From VRUE01 sp035693025 (lineage in GTDB: Bacteria; Actinomycetota; Thermoleophilia; Solirubrobacterales; 70-9), in the NCBI GenBank assembly GCA_035693025.1, contig DASSHI010000034.1:1-64000 (forward strand): a stretch of 64,000 nt of DNA, in the 5' to 3' direction. Shown here one piece after another: positions 16,493 to 26,949 of this stretch. Positions within the stretch are counted from its first letter, which is position 1; every line of letters begins with the position of its first letter. Under the pieces are notes generated by a model that saw only the letters and a list, made by a program, of their open reading frames with translations, had not been told where the DNA came from and did no database searches. A program made the position numbers and the translations under genes.

Positions 16493-17250
16493 TCGCCGGC
16501 CAGCCACTGCTCGAAGGTCGGCCCGCCGCTTGCGGCTGCCGGGTTGCAGAGCGCCGCTTCGCGCAGCGGTCGGCCGGTCCTGCCGACCATCGGGATCGGC
16601 AGGGGCACCAGCGTGCGGCGCTTCGCCGCGCTCCAGGTCCGGGCCAGCTCGCTCAGGGTCAGCACCTCCGGTCCGGCGACGTCGGGTATGCGCCCTCCGG
16701 GCGCGGCGTGGACCGCCTCGGCCAGGCGCTCGGCGACGACCGTCGGATCGACGGGCTGCAGGCGCGCGCTTCCCCTCGGCGAGAGCCGCCAGCGCGCGGC
16801 GCTCTCGAAGGCCCAGGCGAGCAGGCTGTGGAACTGGGTTGCGCGCAGCAGGCTCCAGGGGACATCTCCCGCGGCCACCGCTTTCTCCTGTGCGACCTTG
16901 ACCCCGTAGTAGCGCGTCGGCACCCGGTCGCAGCCGACGATCGAGACGTCGACGTGGTGGCGCACCCCGGCCGCGGCCTCGGCGCGCAGGAGGCGCTGCG
17001 TGCCCTCGACCAGCACCGGGGCGGCATTGCGGGGGCCGGCGTTGGCAGCGTTGACGACGGCCTCGACCCCGGCGAGCGCATCCGCGATCCCCTCTCCGGT
17101 CGTCAGATTGATCCGCCGGTGCGAGGCTGCTTCGGCGAGCCCGGGCTGCGGCTCTCGGCTGAGCGCCAGCACCTCGTCTCCGCGCGCCGCCAGCGCCTTC
17201 GCCACGGGAGCCCCGAGGACGCCCGTCCCTCCCACAACGGCAACCTTCAT
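16489..17250 (-). CDS. NAD(P)-binding atypical SDR / NmrA-like protein
   Basis: 253 residues. The Rossmann motif VAVVGGTGVLGAPVAKAL is at the N-terminus; VEAVVNAANAGPRNA and a YYGVKVAQEKAV segment fit atypical short-chain dehydrogenases and NmrA-like sensors. Binds NAD(P); substrate unknown. Coupled to the four-helix membrane protein downstream. Confidence 0.85.
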   Translation of the reverse strand: MKVAVVGGTGVLGAPVAKALAARGDEVLALSREPQPGLAEAASHRRINLTTGEGIADALAGVEAVVNAANAGPRNAAPVLVEGTQRLLRAEAAAGVRHHVDVSIVGCDRVPTRYYGVKVAQEKAVAAGDVPWSLLRATQFHSLLAWAFESAARWRLSPRGSARLQPVDPTVVAERLAEAVHAAPGGRIPDVAGPEVLTLSELARTWSAAKRRTLVPLPIPMVGRTGRPLREAALCNPAAASGGPTFEQWLAGE

Positions 17251-17310
17251 CTCACCACCACCTCCATCTCGGTACGCGCTCCAGTCTCCACCAAGGAGAC
17301 GAGCGACACC

Positions 17311-17901
17311 CTACGGATGTGACATCGAGGCGAAGAGCTCGGCCGAGGGGATGCCGATCATCTCGCCGCGGAAGCGCTTCTGCGTGCCGTAGACGACCCA
17401 GGTGGTGTCGATTTCGCCGATGTCGAGATCGACCCGCAGCTCGTCCGCGTGCTCCTCGACGTGCTCCATGTGGGTCAGGCCCGAGTCGTAGCGGCCGGCG
17501 AGCAGCTCTTCGGCGACGACCGGCTTCGAGACGACGTCGATCACCTCTTCCCAGCGGGAGAGGTCGACGTAGCCCTTGGTCGCGGGGACGATCCCGATCG
17601 AGCGGGGCGCCTCGACCTCCTTGCGCGTCAGCAGCACGAGGTGCTTGGTCGGATAGATGAACGTGTCGACCACCCAGACCTCGGTCCAGTGCTTCTCGGT
17701 GATCTCGTGCACCTTCGGGTGGGCGCTGCACTGGACGAGGAAGGCGCCCGGCGTCTCGCGCAGCATCTCCAGCCCGTCGAAGAAGTCGACGATCAGCTCG
17801 ATCTCGTAGTCCTCGACGCCCTGGAACTCCGCGTAGCGCCTCACCGCGCGCTCGTGGCAGGTGCCGGTAGGGCCGAGGGTGATGAAGGTCGTCGACGCCA
17901 T
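17311..17901 (-). CDS. Prephenate dehydratase-fold protein, BacA-like
   Basis: 196 residues. FITLGPTGTCHERAVRRYAEFQG matches the start of prephenate-binding type-2 periplasmic-fold enzymes; IPATKGYVDL-type and YDSGLTHMEHVEEH segments follow. The length and lack of an ACT domain resemble BacA-type prephenate decarboxylases rather than PheA. No other bacilysin/anticapsin genes are nearby, so the substrate is open. Confidence 0.6.
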   Translation of the reverse strand: MASTTFITLGPTGTCHERAVRRYAEFQGVEDYEIELIVDFFDGLEMLRETPGAFLVQCSAHPKVHEITEKHWTEVWVVDTFIYPTKHLVLLTRKEVEAPRSIGIVPATKGYVDLSRWEEVIDVVSKPVVAEELLAGRYDSGLTHMEHVEEHADELRVDLDIGEIDTTWVVYGTQKRFRGEMIGIPSAELFASMSHP

Positions 17902-17947
17902 CCGACGCTAAAGGATACTCGACTATATGAGAGCCACAAGAGTCGGT

Positions 17948-18868
17948 TCAGGCCAGTGGCGGCGGCTCGCCCTCGGCGCTGGCGGCGAGCGTCCCGTCCC
18001 AGCCGCAGACCAGGCAGGCGTGGCGGAAGGCCGAGCGGGCGAACTCGAGCGCGTAGCCATGCGGGTCGGCGGCGGCGCGCACGTCGTCCCAGTCGAGCAC
18101 GTACTCGCCGAGCGCCTCCTCCCAACGCGCCTCGTCCGGCCCGACCGCGCCGTCGCCGAACCCGTCCGGCGCCGGGTGGGCGTAGGCGTAGAAGGCGGCC
18201 TTGCCGTAGCGGCCGTCGCCGGGCCACCAGCCGAGCGCGACCTCCTGCGAGTCCATCGCGTTGCGCATGATGAAGTCGTCGGACGGCGGCTCGGCCGGGG
18301 CGCCGGAGAAGAGGTTGACCGCGAGGTCGAAGGAGCCCCACCAGGCGTTGACGGGCGTGGAGCGGCCACGGTAGGGAGCGCGGAAGGCGGCGAGCACGAG
18401 GGCGGCCCGGGTCGCGGCGGCGAAGTAGGCGGCGACCTGCTCGGGCTCGTAGGTCGCGTGCTCGGCGTCGGCGTCGAGCGGCACGCTCCAGGACACCTCC
18501 TGCGGCGCGGGGTCGATCTCGACCGGCCCGGCCAGCTCGCCGACCGCGGCGAGGAGCTCGCGCGTGACCTCGCCGACGGCGCGGTGCGGGGTCAGCGGCA
18601 CCCGCCGCGTCCGTCCATCGCTGTGCTCGGCAATCGCCTCGTGCGCGTGCAGGTCGAGCGCCACGACCAGCGCCCCGGAGCCGTCGCTCGCCGGCAGCGC
18701 CGCCGTCTCCCAGCCGCGCGCGGTCAGTCGCAGCGCGGCGTGCTGGAGCTGCGGCTCGGGCGGCGCAAGCTCCGCCGCGAGCTTGCCCAGCACCTGCGTG
18801 TGGGCGTGCAGCGTGTCGCAGGTCTCCGCCCAGTCTTCGTAGGAGGCGGCGGGCCAGGGTGGAGCCAT
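17948..18868 (-). CDS. DUF5996 family protein
   Basis: 306 residues beginning MAPPWPAASYEDWAETCDTLH; the family pattern continues with HTQVLGKLAAELAPPEPQ, RGRSTPVNAWWGSFDLAVNLFSG and a C-terminal DPHGYALEFARSAFRHA. Probably cytosolic; no catalytic motif recognised. An in-frame extension upstream is rejected because it reads through the palindromic element at 18888-18930. Confidence 0.78.
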   Translation of the reverse strand: MAPPWPAASYEDWAETCDTLHAHTQVLGKLAAELAPPEPQLQHAALRLTARGWETAALPASDGSGALVVALDLHAHEAIAEHSDGRTRRVPLTPHRAVGEVTRELLAAVGELAGPVEIDPAPQEVSWSVPLDADAEHATYEPEQVAAYFAAATRAALVLAAFRAPYRGRSTPVNAWWGSFDLAVNLFSGAPAEPPSDDFIMRNAMDSQEVALGWWPGDGRYGKAAFYAYAHPAPDGFGDGAVGPDEARWEEALGEYVLDWDDVRAAADPHGYALEFARSAFRHACLVCGWDGTLAASAEGEPPPLA

Positions 18869-18887
18869 CGGCTGACCATAGCGCTGC

Positions 18888-18930
18888 GCCGTAGAGGTTT
18901 GAACCGCTATGCGAACCAAACCTCTACGGC
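18888..18930. repeat. 43-bp palindromic element, copy 3, intergenic
   Basis: Same unit as in dnaE2 but with fully complementary 14-nt arms (GCCGTAGAGGTTTG and complement). It lies between the DUF5996 start and the end of the SGNH hydrolase gene, so here it would fold as a strong hairpin in the 5' leader or intergenic RNA. Confidence 0.85.
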
Positions 18931-18947
18931 GCTCGTTTTGTTCGGCG

Positions 18948-20723
18948 CTATGGCGTGGGGACTTGCGAGGCCATCTGCGCGTAGCCGGCGGCGCTGGGGT
19001 GGATGCCGGTGTCGCCGCCGATCACCCACGGCGGGCCTTCGGCCGGGCCCGGGCAGAAGGAGAGCGGGTGGTCGACCAGCAGCTCGTCCTGAGTCGGTTC
19101 GGACTGCACGCTGGGCCCGTCGACTTCGTAGCCGAGGCTGGAGCAGGAGTACCCGGACGGGTAGACCGGTTCGATGTCGATGCCCACGGCGAAGTGAGGC
19201 GGCGTCACGACGTGCAGCTGCGGCGAGCCGACTTCGGCCGCGACAGAGGCGATTTCGCCGTTCAGCAGTTCGCCCATCTCGGCGATCTGGGTGGCGCTGT
19301 AGGCGAGGGCCGCCGACGGGATCGAGAGGTGGTACTGCATCACGTAGATCGTCGCTTCGGTGCCGTCGACCAGCTCTTCGTAGAGGCGCTTCAGGTCGGC
19401 GTGCAGGTGCGCTGCGGCGAAGGCTTCTTCGATGCACTCGCGGTAGCGGCCGAAGAGATCCGACCAGACCGCGCAGCCCATCTCGTCGACGCCGAAGAGC
19501 ATTTTGGAGAGCAGTGGGTTGGCGCCGATCGTCATCAGGACGTAGTCGGGTTCTTCGGACTCGAGCTTTTGGAGCGTCGAGTAGAGCTGGCCGCCCGGCA
19601 GCCAGTCGCTCGGTTCGGAGCCGCTGACGGCGAGGTTCTCGTAGTTGGTGACGCCGTTCCCGTTTGCCCACTGGGCCGCCCAGGAGACGTTGTTGGAGAG
19701 GCCGTAGTCGGGGGCGTAGTGGACTTCGGATTCTTCGTTGCCGCGGCTGGTCGAGTTCGACGAGCAGGCGTCGTCGAAGAACTTTTCGCCCGGCTCGCAG
19801 GAAAGCAGGCTGGTGAACGGCATCAGCGTGCCGTCGTCGTAGTAGCCGAAGCCGGCCGTGACGGAATCGCCGATCGCCCGCACGACGAGGCTGCCGCGGC
19901 GCAGGACCCTGATCTCGACCGGCGCCGAGCGGCCGGCGCCGCGGGAGGAACGGGTCGCGCCGTTGCCCCGGCGCTGCCGCAGCCTGAGCGAGTCCGCGCC
20001 GTTGAACCGTGCGGACGAGCGGTAGACGAGTCGATCGCCGCGGATCCTGGCCGAGCCGTGCGCGGGCGGGCGGGCGATCCGCCAGCGCGTCTGCGCGCCG
20101 CAGCCGGGCAACGGCACGGTGAGACGCTTGCCCGGCTTGGTCCGCAGCAGCGGTACGGTGCTGCAGAGGCGCCGGCCGGCGTGGCTGCGGGGGAGGGTCT
20201 GCAGCTCACGGTCGGTCGAATCGAGCTCCGGCACGCCGTCGCGATTGAGGTCGAGCACCGCCGCCGTGTCCACCTGCACGACGGGTCGCGCCCGGCCGGC
20301 GTGGCGGCCGGTGCCGACGCCGAGCTCGAGCTGTCGGGTCAGCTGCGGCCCGAGGGCGATCCGGTGCACGAAGGTGAAGCGCCGCCGCCGCTCGGGACGG
20401 CGCAGGTCGCCGCCGTTGGCGCGGGCATGCAGGCGCCAGCCGCGGATCGCCCCGCCGCGCCCCGGACGGCGCAGGGTCAGTCGCAGTTCGAGCGGCTGGC
20501 CGAGCAGCTGGATCGGGTAGCGGACCGGAACCAGCAGGGAGCTGCGGCCATCGACGGGCGCCGTCAACCGCACCCTGCCGACCTCCACCTTGGCCGCAGC
20601 GCCTTCTTCCGGCGCAGCCGCCGCGGCCGGAGCCTGGGCGAGGCCGGTCAGACAGGCAAGCGCGAGGCAGGTCGAGGCGATGCGCCCACAACCTGCCCCG
20701 CGTCCGCGTCCGGCCTCGAGCAT
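18948..20723 (-). CDS. Secreted SGNH/GDSL-type hydrolase with long N-terminal extension
   Basis: 591 residues. An N-terminal hydrophobic signal (STCLALACLTGLAQAPAAAAA) leads into about 230 residues of beta-rich, Arg-rich sequence with cadherin/Ig-like character. The SGNH esterase domain follows: block I AIGDSVTAG (Ser about 287), block III TIGANP, and block V DTGIHPSAAGY (Asp/His). Four Cys in the catalytic domain may form disulfides. Probably acts on lipids or glycan esters outside the cell. Confidence 0.88.
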   Translation of the reverse strand: MLEAGRGRGAGCGRIASTCLALACLTGLAQAPAAAAAPEEGAAAKVEVGRVRLTAPVDGRSSLLVPVRYPIQLLGQPLELRLTLRRPGRGGAIRGWRLHARANGGDLRRPERRRRFTFVHRIALGPQLTRQLELGVGTGRHAGRARPVVQVDTAAVLDLNRDGVPELDSTDRELQTLPRSHAGRRLCSTVPLLRTKPGKRLTVPLPGCGAQTRWRIARPPAHGSARIRGDRLVYRSSARFNGADSLRLRQRRGNGATRSSRGAGRSAPVEIRVLRRGSLVVRAIGDSVTAGFGYYDDGTLMPFTSLLSCEPGEKFFDDACSSNSTSRGNEESEVHYAPDYGLSNNVSWAAQWANGNGVTNYENLAVSGSEPSDWLPGGQLYSTLQKLESEEPDYVLMTIGANPLLSKMLFGVDEMGCAVWSDLFGRYRECIEEAFAAAHLHADLKRLYEELVDGTEATIYVMQYHLSIPSAALAYSATQIAEMGELLNGEIASVAAEVGSPQLHVVTPPHFAVGIDIEPVYPSGYSCSSLGYEVDGPSVQSEPTQDELLVDHPLSFCPGPAEGPPWVIGGDTGIHPSAAGYAQMASQVPTP

Positions 20724-20738
20724 GAGGCCGGCACGTTA

Positions 20739-21281
20739 CTAATCGCCCGCCTCCTCGCCGCTGGGTTCGAGCGCATACCACTGGGCGCCGAAGGCGCTGA
20801 CGTCGTTGCCCTTCGCCTCGCCGGGCTTGGCGTCCTCGACGAAGGTGTAGAGCGGGTGCCCGGCGTAGGTCACCTGCACGGTGCCGTCGCTGCGCTTGGT
20901 CGTGCCGAGCTTGCTCGCTTCGGCGCCTTTCATCGCCTTTGCCGCGCCGCTCGTGGTCAGCGGCGGCCAGGCGTTGGCGCACGCTCCGTAACAGGCCGAC
21001 TTGGTGCCCTTGTCCTTATGGAAGTCATAGAGGGTGAAGCCTTCGGAGTCGACGACGATCTTCTTGTTCAGTTCGGGGCTGCTCGCGACCGTGACGACGG
21101 CGGCGCTGCCGCTCGGTTCGCTGGTGGCGCCGGCGGTCTTGGCGTTCGCGGTTTCTTCACCGGAGCCGTAAGCGCCGCCTCCGGCCGAGCTGGAGCTGGA
21201 GCCGCTGCCTCCACCGCAGCCGCTGACTGCCAACAGCGCGCCGAGCGCGAGGACGGCGATGGCTGGAAGGGTTCTGTTCAC
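20739..21281 (-). CDS. Lipoprotein of the COG4315 / PF03640 type
   Basis: 180 residues. Signal peptide with lipobox AVSGCGGG (Cys about 22), then a Ser/Gly-rich linker and two repeats typical of secreted lipoprotein_15: KIVVDSEGFTLYDFHKD-CYGACANAWPPL and VTYAGHPLYTFVEDAKPGE. Anchored to the outer face of the membrane. Function unknown. Confidence 0.85.
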   Translation of the reverse strand: MNRTLPAIAVLALGALLAVSGCGGGSGSSSSSAGGGAYGSGEETANAKTAGATSEPSGSAAVVTVASSPELNKKIVVDSEGFTLYDFHKDKGTKSACYGACANAWPPLTTSGAAKAMKGAEASKLGTTKRSDGTVQVTYAGHPLYTFVEDAKPGEAKGNDVSAFGAQWYALEPSGEEAGD

Positions 21282-21355
21282 TGGACTGCCTCCTGGTTCG
21301 GGCTACGGCCTTGCGCCGCGCGTCGCCCGATGTACGGAGGAGCACCCCGGCGGGT

Positions 21356-22210
21356 TCAGGCGGGGATCGCGCGGGGGCTGCGCGAGGGCAGCAGCAACGC
21401 CGAGCCGCAGACCATCGCGAAGGCGCTCGCCTGCAGGGCGAGGCCGAGTGGATCGGCGGAAAGCGGGTCGCCGAAGACGAGCACGCCGGCGGCGATCTGC
21501 GTCGCGTTGGCGACCAGCCCGATCAGGCCGATCGTCTCGATCGCCTGCCCTCCCTGCAGGGCGGCGACGGTTGCGTACTGCGCGAGGGCGCCACAGAGGA
21601 CGGTGAGCGCGATCCAGGGGGCGATCAGCGCGATCGAGACTCCGTCGGCGCCGAACAGGCCCTTGATCGCGATCCCGGCGAAGGCGATCAGGGTGCCGGC
21701 CAGCACGGCGAGCAGAACTCCGCGGCGCGCCGCGAGGCGCGGCGAGCGGTGGCCGAGGGCAAGGCCGCTGGCGAGCAGCGCCAGGCCGCCCTCGAAGCCC
21801 AGCATCGGGCCGACCGCGAATTGGGAGTCGCTGCCGCTCAGCTGCGGCAGCGTGACGGCGAGCAGGGCGAGCCCGGTGCCGCCCAGCGCGAGCGCCAGCC
21901 ACTGCTGGCGCTCGACCGGGTCGCCGAAGACCCGCTGCGAGATCACCGCCAGCATCACCGCCCCGCCGGCGAGCACCGCCTGGACGAGTGAGATCGGCGC
22001 CATCGAGAGGGCGGTCAGGTGGACCAGCCAGCCGACCGCGGCCAGGCCCCAGCCGGCGGCGAACCAGCGCGAGCCGGCGAGCGCCCGGGCGCTGCGCAGC
22101 GGCTGCTGGATGCGAATCGGCTCGGCCCGGTGGCAGCCCCGATGCTTGAGCAGCGAGGCCAGGTTGGTCATGACGGCTGCGACGAGGGCGAGTGCGATGC
22201 CGAACTCCAT
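21356..22210 (-). CDS. DMT/EamA or NIPA-like membrane transporter
   Basis: 284 residues with about nine membrane helices (EFGIALALVAAVMTNLASLLKHRG; PISLVQAVLAGGAVMLAVIS; WLALALGGTGLALLAVTLPQL). The pattern ISLVQAVLAGG and the internal repeat resemble NIPA/EamA transporters; substrate unknown. ATG 22210 is the first residue of the hydrophobic start; longer frames run into the upstream gene. Confidence 0.8.
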   Translation of the reverse strand: MEFGIALALVAAVMTNLASLLKHRGCHRAEPIRIQQPLRSARALAGSRWFAAGWGLAAVGWLVHLTALSMAPISLVQAVLAGGAVMLAVISQRVFGDPVERQQWLALALGGTGLALLAVTLPQLSGSDSQFAVGPMLGFEGGLALLASGLALGHRSPRLAARRGVLLAVLAGTLIAFAGIAIKGLFGADGVSIALIAPWIALTVLCGALAQYATVAALQGGQAIETIGLIGLVANATQIAAGVLVFGDPLSADPLGLALQASAFAMVCGSALLLPSRSPRAIPA

Positions 22211-22218
22211 GGTCGTCC

Positions 22219-22556
22219 CTATCGACAGCTCACGGCCCGACGGGCAGCGGCGACCGCCGAAGCGGACGTATGGCAGGCCTTGGCGATCGCGTTGTCGGCC
22301 TGATCGGGTGCGCGCCGTACCTCGAACTCGAGCAGCCCGGACCGGCGTGCCTTGGCGCGGGCGTCGTTGCCGCAGCCGGCCGGCGCCGCCTCCAGAGCCG
22401 CCTCGCCGGCCCGCTCGCGTCGGCAGCCGAGGCAGAAGCTGCCCTCGGTTTCCGTGGTCCAGCTCTCGGGCATCGGCGCCTGCTTGCCGTCGATGCGGCT
22501 GGCGGTGACGCCGCAGCGCAAGCAGGTCCACTTGCGGGCGTTGTCCATGGCCGCGG

Positions 22557-22560
<4 letters not shown>
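22219..22560 (-). CDS. Small zinc-ribbon protein coupled to the DEAD-box helicase
   Basis: 113 residues. Four Cys arranged CLRCG and CLGCRRE form a likely zinc ribbon (residues about 14-55). The C-terminal part contains IAKACHTSASAVAAARRAV, a possible helix-turn-helix. ATG 22560 overlaps the helicase stop (ATGA), so the pair is translationally coupled and may work together on RNA; this is inferred from context. Confidence 0.6.
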
Positions 22561-23759
<1,199 letters not shown>

Positions 23760-23974
23760 GAGTGTGTGCTCCTTTTTGAGCGAATAGGGGAGATCCAGCG
23801 ACCCCTAGACGCAAAGCAAGCGCACGGAGGAAACGGAACCTCTCGGGCGCCCTTAGGCCAAACCCGACCCGGTCACCGTAGCAGTCCCTCGCCGATCGAT
23901 CGTCCGCATGTCGATTTTGCCATCGGCCGTTCGTCGAGTAAGTAGAAGCCAATCAACAAGCGAAGGAGAAGACC

Positions 23975-24550
23975 ATGGGCAAGATCGTCGTGACCGAGTT
24001 CATCTCGCTGGACGGGGTGATCGAGGCGCCGGGTGGAGGCGAGGACTACGAGAACGCCGGCTGGACCTTCGAGATCGACCGCGGCCCCGAGGGGGACAAG
24101 TTCAAGCTCGACGAGCTGGAGGAGGCCGAGGCCCAGTTGCTCGGGCGGGTCACCTACGAGGGCTTCGCTGCGGCCTGGCCGACGATCGAAGACGAGGCCG
24201 GGTTCGCCGAGAAGATGAACTCGATGCCGAAGTACGTCGTCTCTTCGACGCTGGCGGAGGCGAGTTGGAGCAACTCGACCGTGCTGCGCGGGGACGTCGT
24301 CGAGGAGGTCACGAGGCTCAAGCAGGACGTCGACGGCGTGATTCTCGTCGCCGGCAGCGCCCGGGTCGTCCAGGCGCTGATCGAGCACGATCTCGTCGAC
24401 GAGCTGCGGTTGATGGTCTTCCCGGTGCTGCTCGGCTCCGGCAAGCGCCTCTTCGGCGACGCGCCCATGGAAAAGAAGAAGCTGCGCCTGGTGGGCTCGC
24501 AGACGCTGGGCGACGGAATCGCCCTGCTCACCTACGAGGCCACCGGCTGA
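23975..24550 (+). CDS. Dihydrofolate reductase/RibD C-terminal family protein
   Basis: 191 residues. MGKIVVTEFISLDGVIEAPGG and the closing segment ELRLMVFPVLLGSGKRLFGD mark the RibD_C/YwjB-like fold; VAGSARVVQALIEHDLVDEL binds the NADPH side. Such proteins are NADPH oxidoreductases of unknown substrate, not bona fide folate enzymes. RBS GAAGGAGAA precedes ATG. Confidence 0.87.
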   Translation: MGKIVVTEFISLDGVIEAPGGGEDYENAGWTFEIDRGPEGDKFKLDELEEAEAQLLGRVTYEGFAAAWPTIEDEAGFAEKMNSMPKYVVSSTLAEASWSNSTVLRGDVVEEVTRLKQDVDGVILVAGSARVVQALIEHDLVDELRLMVFPVLLGSGKRLFGDAPMEKKKLRLVGSQTLGDGIALLTYEATG

Positions 24551-24551
24551 G

Positions 24552-25220
24552 CTAGGGGGCGGCCGGGACGACCGCGACCGGGCCGCCGCCGACCGGCAGT
24601 TCGGCGGTCTCGAAGCGGGGCTCTTCGATGCGCTCGATCCGGTCGCTCAGACCGAGGAACTCCTCCTCGGTCTCGAGGAAGTCGACGCGCGGCGTGCGGT
24701 AGTGCATCGGCACGACCCAGCGCGGCTTCAGCTCGGCGACGATCGCAGCCGCGCCCTCGGCGCCGATCGTCGGCCCGCCGCCGACCGGCAGGAAGGCCAG
24801 GTCGACTTCGCCCAGCGCAGCGGCCTGCTCCGGTCGCAGCGCGCTCTGGCCGAAGTCGCCGAAATGGGCGACGCGGACGCCGTCGAGCTCGAAGGCGAAG
24901 ATCGTGTTCGGGCCGCGTTCGGTGCCCGCCGCGGAGTCGTGCTCGGAGGCGACGCCGACGACCTCGCCCAGCGGCGAGGAGTGGCGCCCGGCGGTCGCGC
25001 GCAGCGTCGCCGGTTCTCCCGCGATGACCTCGACCGCGTTGTGGTCGAGATGCTCGTGGGTGACCAGCAGCAGGTCGATCTCACCGGCCTCGATCGGCGG
25101 GTACTCGAAGGCGATGCCGCGTGCCGAGAGCGCCGCGACGTCGCCGAAGGGATCGATGAAGACGCTCGCGTCGGGCGTGCGCAGGGCGAAGGCCGACTGT
25201 CCATACCACTCAACTTGCAT
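24552..25220 (-). CDS. MBL-fold metal-dependent hydrolase (UlaG-like)
   Basis: 222 residues. Metal site THEHLDHN (His55, His57, Asp59, His60), later HFGDFG and a C-terminal MHYRTP His. Such UlaG-like proteins hydrolyse phosphate esters or lactones. It overlaps the end of the MFS gene by 11 bp, so it belongs to the usp-MFS-MBL operon. Confidence 0.87.
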   Translation of the reverse strand: MQVEWYGQSAFALRTPDASVFIDPFGDVAALSARGIAFEYPPIEAGEIDLLLVTHEHLDHNAVEVIAGEPATLRATAGRHSSPLGEVVGVASEHDSAAGTERGPNTIFAFELDGVRVAHFGDFGQSALRPEQAAALGEVDLAFLPVGGGPTIGAEGAAAIVAELKPRWVVPMHYRTPRVDFLETEEEFLGLSDRIERIEEPRFETAELPVGGGPVAVVPAAP

Positions 25221-26949
25221 GCTGCTCCTCCAGGCTCGGGATCTGGCCCGAGTCGCTCGGCGCGGTGGCCGGCTCCTCGGCGTGGTGATAGCGCCCGCCG
25301 CGCAGCAACGAGGCCGCAGCGGCGACGAGGCAGGCGACGATGGCGAAGATGAAGGCGACGTCGAGCCCGTCGCGGAAGGGCCCGGAGATCAGGTGGGGGA
25401 AGAATTCCGCCCCGGTGAGCGTCGCGTGCGCGTGGACGGGCAGGGCCGCGAGCGTTTCCGCACCGACCAGGTGCTGGATCGGGTTGTAGCCGAGGAAGGC
25501 GGCGAAGAGGACCGAGATCGGCGGCGCCTGGCCGGCGTGGTGCGCGGCGGCGGCGGGGACGCCGTGCGCCTGCAGGCCGCTGCTGAGGGTGGCGGGCAGG
25601 CTGGCGGCGAGGCCGACGATCAGCAGGGTGAAGAAGATCCCGATCGAGAGCACCTGGGCGGAGTTCTGGAAGGTCTGGTTCATGCCGCCGCCGGCGCCGC
25701 GGTCGGCGGCGGGCAGGCTGTTCATCACCGCCGCCCGGTTGGGCGAGGAGAACATCCCCATCGAGATCCCGTTGAACAGCAGCACCGCGGCGAAGACCGG
25801 ATAGGAGAAGTCGGTCGGCAGCAGCATCAGCAGGCCGAAGCTGAGCGCCGCGCCGATCATCCCGCCGGTGGCGAAGGGGCGGGCGCCGTAGCGATCGGAG
25901 AGCACCCCCGAGATCGGCCCCGCGATCAGGATGCCCACGGTCAGCGGCAGCATGTAGATCCCGGCCCAGAGCGGCGTTTCGGTGAAGTCGTAGCCGTGCT
26001 GGGGGAGCCAGATCCCCTGCAGCCAGATGATCAGCATGAACATCAGCCCGCCGCGGGCGACGGCCGCGAGGAAGGTCGAGAGGGTGCCGAAGGTGAAGGC
26101 GCGGATGCGGAAGAGCGTCAGCCGGAACATCGGCTCGGCGACGCGCAGCTCGATCGCGGCGAAGGCGGCGAGCGAGAGCGCCGAGCCGGCCAGCAGCGCC
26201 AGCACCCGCGGGCTGCCCCAGCCCGTCGGCGAGGCCCCGTAGGGGCGGATGCCGTAGGTCACCGCGACCATGATGAGGACCAGGCCGAGGGCGAAGGTGA
26301 CGTTGCCCCACCAGTCGATCTTGGCCCGCCGCGGGGTGCTGATCTCCTTCAGTTTGAGATAGGCCCAGACGGTGCCGAAGAGACCGACCGGCACCGAGAT
26401 CAGGAAGACGAGCCGCCAGTCGATCGGCGCCAGCAGGCCTCCGAGGACGAGGCCGACGAACATGCCGCTGACGCCGACGATGTTGTTGATACCAAGCGCC
26501 ATGCCGCGCTGGTTGAGGGGGAAGGCGTCGGTGAGGATCGCCGCGGCGTTGGCCAGCAGGCAGGCGCCGCCGACGCCCTGGACGATGCGGAAGACGACCA
26601 GGTAGGTGGCGCCCGCCGTCCCGGTCAGCCAGTCGATCGTCAGGAGCAGCGAGGCGGCGGTGTAGATGACGAAGCCGAGGTTGTAGATGCGCACGCGGCC
26701 GAACATGTCGCCGAGCCGGCCGAGGCTGACGATCAGCACGCTGGTCACGACCAGGTAGCCGAGGATCATCCAGAGCAGGTAGAAGCTGTTGGCGGGGATG
26801 AGCGGATCGAGGTGGATGCCGCGGAAGATGTCGGGCATCGCGATCAGCGTGATCGAGCCGTCGAGCGTCGCCAGCAGGACCGCCAGCGTCGTGTTCGAGA
26901 GGGCGATCCACTTGTAGCGGTCGTCGGTTGCCGCCACGGCGCTGCTCAT
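25210..26949 (-). CDS. DHA2-type MFS exporter
   Basis: 579 residues with about 14 membrane helices. Motif ATLDGSITLIAMPDIF in helix 1, LGDMFGRVRIYNLG in the loop and RIVQGVGGACLLANAAAIL in helix 4 mark a drug exporter. An insertion of about 80 residues in the C-terminal part (LSSGLQAHGVPAAAAHHAG) is a periplasmic loop. ATG 26949 overlaps the usp stop (ATGA). Probably regulated by the divergent TetR at 27418. Confidence 0.92.
   Translation of the reverse strand: MSSAVAATDDRYKWIALSNTTLAVLLATLDGSITLIAMPDIFRGIHLDPLIPANSFYLLWMILGYLVVTSVLIVSLGRLGDMFGRVRIYNLGFVIYTAASLLLTIDWLTGTAGATYLVVFRIVQGVGGACLLANAAAILTDAFPLNQRGMALGINNIVGVSGMFVGLVLGGLLAPIDWRLVFLISVPVGLFGTVWAYLKLKEISTPRRAKIDWWGNVTFALGLVLIMVAVTYGIRPYGASPTGWGSPRVLALLAGSALSLAAFAAIELRVAEPMFRLTLFRIRAFTFGTLSTFLAAVARGGLMFMLIIWLQGIWLPQHGYDFTETPLWAGIYMLPLTVGILIAGPISGVLSDRYGARPFATGGMIGAALSFGLLMLLPTDFSYPVFAAVLLFNGISMGMFSSPNRAAVMNSLPAADRGAGGGMNQTFQNSAQVLSIGIFFTLLIVGLAASLPATLSSGLQAHGVPAAAAHHAGQAPPISVLFAAFLGYNPIQHLVGAETLAALPVHAHATLTGAEFFPHLISGPFRDGLDVAFIFAIVACLVAAAASLLRGGRYHHAEEPATAPSDSGQIPSLEEQHAS

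Noticed and set aside
18909..22508. 1199-codon plus-strand frame across 18.9-22.5 kb
   Set aside because: It runs through four minus-strand genes with signal peptides and known motifs; translation shows no domain.
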